In this document: piece after piece, positions 58,001-64,000 of the stretch | Numbering within the stretch: position 1 is the first letter of the stretch | Layout: each line of letters starts with the position of its first letter | Position numbers and translations under genes: made by a program | Origin: Nemertoderma westbladi | Taxonomy: Eukaryota > Xenacoelomorpha > Nemertodermatida > Nemertodermatidae | DNA length: 64,000 nucleotides | Assembly: GCA_032718475.1 (NCBI GenBank) | Contig: JAUCBJ010008069.1 | Coordinates: forward strand, 1-64,000 | Reading direction: 5' to 3' | Notes under the pieces: generated by a model | The model's input: only the letters and a program-made list of their open reading frames with translations | Database searches by the model: none | What the model was told of the DNA's origin: nothing

Positions 58001-61000
58001 TGAGTGACTGTAAATGAAACCAATCTGTTTGTAACTATGAGTGCCTGTGAATGAAACCAACCTGTTTGTAACTATGAGTGCCTGTGAATGAAACCAATAT
58101 GTTTGTAACTATGAGTGACTGTGAATGAAACCAATATGTTTGTAACTATGAGTGCCTGTGAATGAAACCAATCTGTTTGTAACTATGAGTGCCTGTGAAT
58201 GAAACCAATCTGGTTGTAACTATGAGTGCCTGTGAATGAAACCAATATGTTTGTAACTATGAGTGCCAGTGAATGAAACCAATCTGTTTGTAACTATGAG
58301 TGCCTGTGAATGAAACCAATCTGTTTGTAACTATGAGTGCCTGTGAATGAAACCAACCTGTTTGTAACTATGAGTGCCTGTGAATGAAACCAATCTGTTT
58401 GTAACTATGAGTGCCTGTGAATGAAACCAACCTGTTTGTAACTATGAGTGCCTGTGAATGAAACCAATCTGTTTGTAACTATGAGTGCCTGTGAATGAAA
58501 CCAATCTGTTTGTAACTATGAGTGCCTGTGAATGAAACCAATCTGTTTGTAACTATGAGTGCCTGTGAATGAAACCAATCTGTTTGTAACTATGAGTGCC
58601 TGTGAATGAAACCAATCTGTTTGTAACTATGAGTGCCTGTGAATGAAACCAATCTGTTTGTAACTATGAGTGACTGTAAATGAAACCAATCTGTTTGTAA
58701 CTATGAGTGCCGGTGAATGAAACCAATCTGTTTGTAACTATGAGTGCCTGTGAATGAAACCAATCTGTTTGTAACTATGAGTGCCTGTGAATGAAACCAA
58801 TCTGTTTGTAACTATGAGTGCCTGTGAATGAAACCAATCTGTTTGTAACTATGAGTGACTGTAAATGAAACCAATCTGTTTGCAACTATGAGTGCCGGTG
58901 AATGAAACCAATCTGTTTGTAACTATGAGTGCCTGTGAATGAAACCAATCTGTTTGTAACTATGAGTGCCTGTGAATGAAACCAATCTGTTTGTAACTAT
59001 GAGTGCCTGTGAATGAAACCAATCTGTTTGTAACTATGAGTGCCTGTGAATGAAACCAATCTGTTTGTAACTATGAGTGCCTGTGAATGAAACCAATCTG
59101 TTTGTAACTATGAGTGCCTGTGAATGAAACCAATCTGTTTGTAGCTATGAGTGCCTGTGAATGAAACCAATCTGTTTGTAACTATGAGTGCCTGTGAATG
59201 AAACCAATCTGTTTGTAACTATGAGTGCCTGTGAATGAAACCAATCTGTTTGTAACTATGAGTGACTGTGAATGAAACCAATATGTTTGTAACTATGAGT
59301 GCCTGTGAATGAAACCAATCTGTTTGTAACTATGAGTGACTGTAAATGAAACCAATCTGTTTGTAACTATGAGTGCCGGTGAATGAAACCAATCTGTTTG
59401 TAACTATGAGTGCCTGTGAATGAAACCAATCTGTTTGTAACTATGAGTGCCTGTGAATGAAACCAATCTGTTTGTAACTATGAGTGCCTGTGAATGAAAC
59501 CAATCTGTTTGTAACTATGAATGCCTGTGAATGAAACCAACCTGTTTGTAACTATGAGTGCCTGTGAATGAAACCAATCTGTTTGTAACTATGAGTGCCT
59601 GTGAATGAAACCAATCTGTTTGTAACTATGAGTGCCTGTGAATGAAACCAATCTGGTTGTAACTATGAGTGCCTGTGAATGAAACCAATCTGTTTGTAAC
59701 TATGAGTGCCTGTGAATGAAACCAATCTGGTTGTAACTATGATTGCCTGTGAATGAAACCAATCTGTTTGTAACTATGAGTGCCTGTGAATGAAACCAAT
59801 CTGTTTGTAACTATGAGTGCCTGTGAATGAAACCAATCTGTTTGTAACTATGAGTGCCTGTGATTGAAACCAACCTGTTTGTAACTATGAGTGCCTGTGA
59901 ATGAAACCAATCTGTTTGTAACTATGAGTGCCTGTGAATGAAACCAACCTGTTTGTAACTATGAGTGCCTGTGAATGAAACCAATCTGTTTGTAACTATG
60001 AGTGCCTGTGAATGAAACCAATCTGTTTGTAACTATGAGTGCCTGTGAATGAAACCAATCTGTTTGTAACTATGAGTGCCTGTGATTGAAACCAACCTGT
60101 TTGTAACTATGAGTGCCTGTGATTGAAACCAACCTGTTTGTAACTATGAGTGCCTGTGATTGAAACCAACCTGTTTGTAACTATGAGTGCCTGTGAATGA
60201 AACCAATCTGTTTGTAACTATGAGTGCCTGTGAATGAAACCAATCTGTTTGTAACTATGAGTGCCTGTGATTGAAACCAACCTGTTTGTAACTATGAGTG
60301 CCTGTGAATGAAACCAATCTGTTTGTAACTATGAGTGCCTGTGAATGAAACCAACCTGTTTGTAACTATGAGTGCCTGTGAATGAAACCAATCTGTTTGT
60401 AACTATGAGTGCCTGTGAATGAAACCAATCTGTTTGTAACTATGAGTGCCTGTGAATGAAACCAATCTGTTTGTAACTATGAGTGCCTGTGATTGAAACC
60501 AACCTGTTTGTAACTATGAGTGCCTGTGATTGAAACCAACCTGTTTGTAACTATGAGTGCCTGTGAATGAAACCAATCTGTTTGTAACTATGAGTGCCTG
60601 TGATTGAAACCAACCTGTTTGTAACTATGAGTGCCTGTGATTGAAACCAACCTGTTTGTAACTATGAGTGCCTGTGAATGAAACCAACCTGTTTGTAACT
60701 ATGAGTGCCTGTGAATGAAACCAATCTGTTTGTAACTATGAGTGCCTGTGAATGAAACCAATCTGTTTGTAACTATGAGTGCCTGTGAATGAAACCAATC
60801 TGTTTGTAACTATGAGTGCCTGTGATTGAAACCAACCTGTTTGTAACTATGAGTGCCTGTGAATGAAACCAATCTGTTTGTAACTATGAGTGCCTGTGAA
60901 TGAAACCAATCTGTTTGTAACTATGAGTGCCTGTGAATGAAACCAACCTGTTTGTAACTATGAGTGCCTGTGAATGAAACCAATCTGTTTGTAACTATGA

Positions 61001-63128
61001 GTGCCTGTGAATGAAACCAATCTGTTTGTAACTATGAGTGCCTGTGAATGAAACCAATCTGGTTGTAACTATGAGTGCCTGTGAATGAAACCAATCTGTT
61101 TGTAACTATGAGTGCCTGTGAATGAAACCAATCTGGTTGTAACTATGAGTGCCTGTGAATGAAACCAATCTGTTTGTAACTATGAGTGCCTGTGAATGAA
61201 ACCAATCTGTTTGTAACTATGAGTGCCTGTGAATGAAACCAATCTGTTTGTAACTATGAGTGCCTGTGATTGAAACCAACCTGTTTGTAACTATGAGTGC
61301 CTGTGAATGAAACCAATCTGTTTGTAACTATGAGTGCCTGTGAATGAAACCAACCTGTTTGTAACTATGAGTGCCTGTGAATGAAACCAACCTGTTTGTA
61401 ACTATGAGTGCCTGTGAATGAAACCAATCTGTTTGTAACTATGAGTGCCTGTGAATGAAACCAATCTGTTTGTAACTATGAGTGCCTGTGAATGAAACCA
61501 ATCTGTTTGTAACTATGAGTGACTGTAAATGAAACCAATCTGTTTGTAACTATGAGTGACTGTAAATGAAACCAATCTGTTTGTAACTATGAGTGCCTGT
61601 GAATGAAACCAACCTGTTTGTAACTATGAGTGCCTGTGAATGAAACCAATCTGTTTGTAACTATGAGTGCCTGTGAATGAAACCAATCTGTTTGTAACTA
61701 TGAGTGACTGTAAATGAAACCAATCTGTTTGTAACTATGAGTGACTGTAAATGAAACCAATCTGTTTGTAACTATGAGTGCCTGTGAATGAAACCAACCT
61801 GTTTGTAACTATGAGTGCCTGTGAATGAAACCAATCTGTTTGTAACTATGAGTGACTGTAAATGAAACCAATCTGTTTGTAACTATGAGTGCCTGTGAAT
61901 GAAACCAACCTGTTTGTAACTATGAGTGCCTGTGAATGAAACCAATCTGTTTGTAACTATGAGTGACTGTAAATGAAACCAATCTGTTTGTAACTATGAG
62001 TGCCTGTGAATGAAACCAATATGTTTGTAACTATGAGTGACTGTAAATGAAACCAATCTGTTTGTAACTATGAGTGCCTGTGAATGAAACCAATCTGTTT
62101 GTAACTATGAGTGCCTGTGAATGAAACCAATCTGTTTGTAACTATGAGTGACTGTAAATGAAACCAATCTGTTTGTAACTATGAGTGCCTGTGAATGAAA
62201 CCAACCTGTTTGTAACTATGAGTGCCTGTGAATGAAACCAATCTGTTTGTAACTATGAGTGACTGTAAATGAAACCAATCTGTTTGTAACTATGAGTGCC
62301 TGTGAATGAAACCAACCTGTTTGTAACTATGAGTGCCTGTGATTGAAACCAACCTGTTTGTAACTATGAGTGCCTGTGAATGAAACCAATCTGTTTGTAA
62401 CTATGAGTGCCTGTGATTGAAACCAACCTGTTTGTAACTATGAGTGCCTGTGAATGAAACCAATCTGTTTGTAACTATGAGTGCCTGTGAATGAAACCAA
62501 TCTGTTTGTAACTATGAGTGCCTGTGAATGAAACCAATCTGTTTGTAACTATGAGTGCCTGTGAATGAAACCAATCTGTTTGTAACTATGAGTGACTGTA
62601 AATGAAACCAATCTGTTTGTAACTATGAGTGCCTGTGAATGAAACCAACCTGTTTGTAACTATGAGTGCCTGTGAATGAAACCAACCTGTTTGTAACTAT
62701 GAGTGCCTGTGAATGAAACCAATCTGTTTGTAACTATGAGTGCCTGTGAATGAAACCAATCTGTTTGTAACTATGAGTGCCTGTGAATGAAACCAACCTG
62801 TTTGTAACTATGAGTGCCTGTGAATGAAACCAACCTGGTTGTAACGGACGGCAGTCACCCTCCTCGAAACATAATTTCGCTTCGCTATAAATAGTTTCCA
62901 TATCCGAAACAATCCGCTGCAAGTCAAATCGAAAAAGTTTATTAAAAATCAATGAGTTTCATTCCAACTAACTATAATAATATAATTTTCAAGGTACTTA
63001 CATTTTGTTCTACAATGTTTATGTTACAATGTTTTCATATATGTGAACTGAATAGCAACAGTTATATTATTATTGAGTTTTCTTTACCTGAAATTCATCA
63101 TAGTCTGAAGATGTGAGATACGCCGGAC
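33949..63128 (-). CDS. Angiotensin-converting enzyme homologue (peptidase M2), last ten exons, 5' end outside window
   Basis: A zinc dipeptidyl carboxypeptidase, secreted or membrane-anchored. Ten exons, given separately, join with matching phases to 529 codons including the stop. Zinc ligands are seen in HELGH (40530-40544) and in [11 protein letters not shown]. Substrate and chloride-site residues fit [16 protein letters not shown]. The three cysteine pairs of testis ACE are kept ([15 protein letters not shown]...KQC; CLNAGHP...YKC). It is a single M2 domain as far as seen; about 170 N-terminal residues are missing to the right. Intron lengths from 5' to 3' are 171, 7838, 1729, 4438, 7641, 123, 5306, 194 and 151 bp. 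The long ones hold minisatellites and transposons, all tolerated without exon damage, so the gene appears functional. Confidence 0.9.
34189..34376 (-). CDS. ACE exon 9 of window (188 nt)
   Basis: It codes [35 protein letters not shown] and [12 protein letters not shown], matching the C-terminal end of the M2 domain. Translation would stop 33 nt into the following intron, but a consensus donor (GGAT before GTAAGT) lies at 34188, so the exon is taken to end there. Confidence 0.88.
34571..34696 (-). CDS. ACE exon 8 of window (126 nt)
   Basis: The acceptor is ATTGCAG and the donor is AAT before GTATGT. It codes [20 protein letters not shown], then [10 protein letters not shown], matching [16 protein letters not shown] of ACE and holding the last cysteine pair. 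Where vertebrate ACE has HEA this one has HKA. Phase 2 on both sides fits its neighbours. Confidence 0.92.
34737..36187. repeat. 23-bp minisatellite, about 63 copies, with higher-order structure
   Basis: The unit is GTAGCAGTGGGAGAGGAAAA plus three variable bases (CTG, CCG or CCCC). A rare block with GAGGAAACTGGTAGTAGT occurs at 35353 and 35792, so a segment of about 439 bp (19 units) was duplicated. It begins 40 bp upstream of ACE exon 8 within the intron. Confidence 0.95.
36190..36700 (+). repeat. 53-bp array, left arm
   Basis: The unit reads GTAAAACACGGATTTTCGTT, then AATTACCAAGTTTTGTTGG, then ATCCGGAATGGAGT. The outermost and innermost units are the most diverged, the middle ones nearly identical. 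Confidence 0.95.
36775..37389 (-). CDS. SWIM-type zinc-finger ORF, probably transposon-derived
   Basis: A 204-residue ORF from an ATG at 37389 that follows an in-frame TAA. Residues about 19-58 read [18 protein letters not shown], then [20 protein letters not shown], which fits the SWIM pattern CxCx(n)CxH. The first Cys is replaced by Phe, one base from a Cys codon, so the finger is degenerate. The rest is Lys/Ser/Thr-rich and disordered, ending in a basic [17 protein letters not shown] tail. The SWIM fingers are common in Mutator-type transposases, and the location between inverted repeat arms supports that origin. No DDE catalytic core is present, so it is a fragment or a domesticated remnant. 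Confidence 0.5.
   Translation of the reverse strand: MDMIIDYKIAHIPKLKSFVVEGSSGNTYSVKLFPKPIFQCPATTICSHILAVEYSLGLPSPGNKSTTMKKFDNVQTLCRNQRANRKRKPGRIKPAPDDYKVTPAPDSQDAVEIAESINKISLSTTHKQVQPTKSLENLDNNLANMDDSDDFVKVPFTGFVIPSPTNDTAIVEPLELTTQTSCTPSPEKKKTRKVRKPRKVTKEQ
37985..39850 (-). repeat. 53-bp array, right arm (inverted)
   Basis: These are about 35 copies of the complement of the left-arm unit. Variants (CGTG/CATG, AATAAAAC/AACAAAAC, GTAAAT/GAAAAT) alternate, which suggests dimer-level amplification in places. Confidence 0.95.
40003..40246 (-). CDS. ACE exon 7 of window (244 nt)
   Basis: It codes [20 protein letters not shown] through [15 protein letters not shown] to [16 protein letters not shown], and ends CAG before GTTAAT in phase 2. 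It carries the substrate-carboxylate Lys/Tyr positions of ACE. Confidence 0.95.
40370..40739 (-). CDS. ACE exon 6 of window, catalytic exon (370 nt)
   Basis: It codes [58 protein letters not shown] and [20 protein letters not shown]. It contains both His zinc ligands, the catalytic Glu and the third Glu ligand. The acceptor is TTTTAG and the donor is CAAG before GTTACA, phase 1. Confidence 0.97.
40997..41550 (+). repeat. 5' LTR
   Basis: 554 bp, TG...CA. The first 26 bp form a hairpin (TGTTAGC with GCTAACA at 41016-41022). A 13-bp perfect stem with a 3-nt loop is at 41060-41088. A part of the LTR after the CCAATCAGAGGGG box is the likely promoter region. Confidence 0.93.
41736..45494 (+). CDS. 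Gag-like polyprotein in three frame segments
   Basis: Segment 1 (41736-43697) is Arg/Glu-rich with a predicted coiled coil (about residues 250-370), then an Asn/Leu-rich region and tandem repeats. Segment 2 (about 43604-44644) continues the same repeat in another frame. Segment 3 (about 44640-45494) returns to the first frame and carries BEL-type zinc knuckles ([14 protein letters not shown] and [14 protein letters not shown]). Each frame change is next to a G9-G11 run (43606-43616, 44627-44635), so the breaks are slippage events, either in the DNA or in sequencing. No RT, protease or integrase motif is seen. The start at 41736 is uncertain. Confidence 0.6.
43225..43800. repeat. Coding tandem repeats, 63-bp and ~121-bp units
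   Basis: Two to three units of 63 bp (GTAGGCCACGNAGTTAGTAG type) are followed by three units of about 121 bp, each with GGCGGGTG and a G-run. G-run length is 9, 11 and 9 in units one to three, which explains the frame change in unit two. Confidence 0.85.
45520..47230. repeat. GAGTTAGT repeat field with recurrent small palindromes, in place of pol
   Basis: About 1.7 kb made of degenerate GTTAGAGTTAG words. It is studded with GGTACGTAGTACC palindromes (more than ten), GGGCACATAGGGTGCC palindromes (46735-46935, five) and GTGGGCACC...GCGCCAC pairs. Four near-perfect 69-bp units occupy 46337-46600. There is no coding potential on the plus strand. Confidence 0.85.
47609..47646 (+). promoter_or_regulatory. 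11-bp hairpin and polypurine tract before the 3' LTR
   Basis: The arms 47609-47619 and 47627-47637 are exact inverted repeats with a 7-nt loop. GGGAGGGAG (47638-47646) abuts the 3' LTR and is the expected plus-strand primer site. Confidence 0.75.
47647..48196 (+). repeat. 3' LTR
   Basis: 550 bp, almost identical to the 5' LTR with a few substitutions and short indels between 47790 and 47960. The 13-bp stem recurs at 47710-47738. Confidence 0.93.
48381..48502 (-). CDS. ACE exon 5 of window (122 nt)
   Basis: The acceptor is TTTTTTAG and the donor is AAG before GTAGGA. It codes [18 protein letters not shown] and then a segment with NIT and NAT glycosylation sequons, ending KMFK in phase 0. This corresponds to NMWAQTWSNIYDLVVPFP of ACE. 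Confidence 0.9.
48614..49052. repeat. 44-bp minisatellite, distal part, about 10 copies
   Basis: The unit is TGCTGGTATTGTTACCTACA followed by GAGATGGACCCACTTTAGAA and AATG. This is the end of the intron array nearest ACE exon 5, separated from the proximal part by the pol fragment. Confidence 0.95.
49056..52384 (+). pseudogene. BEL/Pao pol fragment without LTRs, inserted in a minisatellite
   Basis: The reading frame enters from the minisatellite and codes a Pao-type segment: end of the protease/linker region ([11 protein letters not shown]), RT with [17 protein letters not shown] and catalytic YVDDG near 50299-50313, then the Pao RNase H-like region. One frame change near 51045-51057 and one in-frame TGA at 51828-51830 break it. 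The integrase part (CQTCQR zinc site, [17 protein letters not shown]) is cut at YAPH, before the third catalytic acidic residue, where the minisatellite resumes. Gag and both LTRs are absent. It is antisense to ACE. The TGA sits where an Arg codon CGA is likely, as expected from CpG decay. Confidence 0.88.
52385..52963. repeat. 43/44-bp minisatellite, proximal part, about 13 copies, starting at ACE exon 4
   Basis: Two unit types mix: one with CAAATCAACCCACCTAGTAA (43 bp) and one with GAGATGGACCCACTTTAGAA (44 bp). On the minus strand the first unit is the exon end itself: AATACCAGCACATTTACTAG then GTGGGT. The 43-bp type keeps the donor, the 44-bp type changes CTAG to CTAAA. Confidence 0.93.
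52941..53123 (-). CDS. ACE exon 4 of window (183 nt), parent of the 43/44-bp array
   Basis: It codes [17 protein letters not shown] through [20 protein letters not shown] to [16 protein letters not shown] is a near-invariant ACE motif. The donor is CTAG before GTGGGT, phase 1. Its last 20 nt recur in each unit of the adjoining intron minisatellite. Confidence 0.93.
53124..54852. other. ACE intron 3 of window, no feature recognised
   Basis: AT-rich. GCGACCAGGAAA occurs near 53906 and 54065 inside a diverged duplication. No gene and no minisatellite are present, unlike the neighbouring introns. Confidence 0.5.
54853..54996 (-). CDS. ACE exon 3 of window (144 nt)
   Basis: The acceptor is TATTAG and the donor is G before GTTGGTG. 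It codes [18 protein letters not shown] and [20 protein letters not shown], matching the ACE segment around LLWAWEGWRDKAG and PKYVELINQAA. Phase 1 in, phase 1 out. Confidence 0.9.
55042..62845. repeat. 37-bp minisatellite, about 210 copies, filling an ACE intron
   Basis: The plus-strand unit is TGAATGAAACCAATCTGTTT followed by GTAACTATGAGTGCCTG. On the minus strand each unit has the exon 2 end (GTTACAACCAG type) followed by GTTGGT or ATTGGT. It spans from the splice donor of exon 2 to 45 bp before the acceptor of exon 3. Rare markers (GAATAAAACC at 56163 and 57273; AACCTATCTG at 56207 and 57317) repeat at 1110 bp, exactly 30 units. Confidence 0.97.
62835..62916 (-). CDS. ACE exon 2 of window (82 nt), parent of the 37-bp array
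   Basis: The acceptor is TTGCAG. It codes [20 protein letters not shown] and DCRPLQP, corresponding to LLDMETTYSVATVC of ACE, and contains the first conserved cysteine pair. It ends CAACCAG before GTTGGT in phase 1. Its last 11 nt plus the start of the intron form the unit of the 37-bp minisatellite. Confidence 0.9.
63088..63128 (-). CDS. ACE exon 1 of window (41 nt)
   Basis: The sequence is bounded by TTTTCAG and GTAAAG. It codes [13 protein letters not shown] after a split codon and ends in phase 0. It aligns with the segment just before LLDMETTYS in ACE. The short length made it findable only by phase and context. Confidence 0.75.
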
Positions 63129-64000
63129 CTGAAAAGGTTAGTTACAAAAATTAAATAATAAAGAAAGGGAGGCCTGAACCCAAACGTCCAAGAGGAATAA
63201 TCTACCACTTCAATACAAAACAATAAGTAAAGTTTTCATCTGCTGTTAGGGTCTGGTATTATTTATTACGCCCGAAGTCTTTATTTACAGTGCGGAGTGC
63301 GGCCGGCCCCCAAGAACTATACTCCTCATAGGAAATGGCTGTCGCTACCATTTAAATTAATGGTTGGAAAGGCTCACTTTGAGAAGCTTCTGAGTGACAG
63401 TGAAAGGGTATTGGATGTCAACTTTGAGGTACATCGTGTATCTGAGTCGGTGCATTTGTGCATTGCATTGGTGACATCTCTTTTGCTGAAATAAAGTAGA
63501 GGTACCAATCTTGCCAGTAGTGGAGTGGATGGCGTGCCCTGAGGTCTTAAAAATTCCTTAGTGTTTGGAACTCATTCTTCCAATTATTGTGGATATGTAT
63601 CGGACTAATATATTCACAATGGATTGAACCACCAACGCCAAGGTGGTACCTTTGTTTACTGGAATACGATATTATTATTTTCCAGATTAATCCTAGACTA
63701 TTTCGTGCCCAACAACTATTTACTTCAAGTCTAAAAAAATATCACTTTATATTACTACATTGCAGTATGAGGAGTTTTCAATTCCAGCGCCAGATGGGGG
63801 TTGTAATGGAGGTGATTACTTTATTCTAATACATAAATAATAAATTAAGGATTTATTTTAACTTTTTAAAATTGAATGTTAAGCATTAAATTAACTGTAC
63901 AACTAAATTGATTGTGTATTCTTAATATTGTAATTTTATTGTATTTATTAATTAAATTAATTGTATTACTTTGGTACCATATTTGCTATAAGATAAGTTA
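63129..64000. other. Upstream part of the ACE gene, no exon recognised
   Basis: This should be intron or further upstream gene sequence. A 65-residue plus-strand ORF at 63297-63494 is not recognised as any family. The next 5' ACE exon must lie beyond the window. Confidence 0.4.

Noticed and set aside
55042-62845. CRISPR-like regular array
   Set aside because: The 37-bp units follow each other without unique spacers, and the context is an animal intron. It is a minisatellite.
63297-63494. 65-residue plus-strand ORF as a gene
   Set aside because: No family match is recognised, no splice or start context supports it, and it lies antisense in the ACE gene region.
1-64000. tRNA or rRNA genes
   Set aside because: I looked for cloverleaf-like boxes and conserved rRNA words while reading and recognised none; a covariance-model search would be decisive.

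Overview
The window is metazoan nuclear DNA. It has spliced genes with GT-AG introns, animal gene families, BEL/Pao LTR elements, non-LTR reverse transcriptase, MITEs and very long minisatellites. The background is AT-rich with frequent TAGGCCTA and ACCGGT words. I can call it an animal, probably a marine invertebrate, but I cannot assign a phylum.

Left part (1-17.3 kb) is a transposon district. A minus-strand BEL/Pao gag-type ORF runs off the left edge. AT-rich repeat DNA follows, holding three copies of one interspersed repeat family. A GC-rich intact 1097-residue reverse transcriptase ORF (10.2-13.5 kb) lies between two of those copies, and one copy is split by a 1.3-kb nested insertion. 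Hairpins and a small MITE follow.

Middle part (18.3-30.4 kb) is genic. It has four complete, uninterrupted ORFs: a ZNF474-like zinc-finger protein with a long 8-residue repeat (plus), then TXNDC15-like, DGCR6-like and NT5DC1-like proteins (all minus). None shows an intron. MITEs and a foldback-like element lie between them.

Right part (33.9-63.1 kb) is one gene on the minus strand: the last ten exons of an angiotensin-converting-enzyme (peptidase M2) homologue. I placed several of these exons by splice-site phase and homology, and all ten join in frame (529 codons including the stop) with both zinc-binding motifs and three conserved cysteine pairs. Its 3' end predicts a GPI-anchor-like tail. 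Its introns carry a 23-bp minisatellite, a foldback element whose arms are 53-bp repeat arrays around a SWIM-domain ORF, a complete LTR retrotransposon (TG...CA, 5-bp target duplication) with gag but no pol, and a decayed BEL/Pao pol fragment.

The main discovery candidate is that two ACE introns are nearly filled by minisatellites whose unit is a copy of the exon end plus its own 5' splice site: a 43-44-bp unit after the exon coding IPAHLLG, and a 37-bp unit, about 210 copies, after the exon coding CRPLQP. Because IPAHLLG is conserved in ACE proteins, the exon must be the parent of the array. These arrays place tens to hundreds of decoy splice sites in one transcript.
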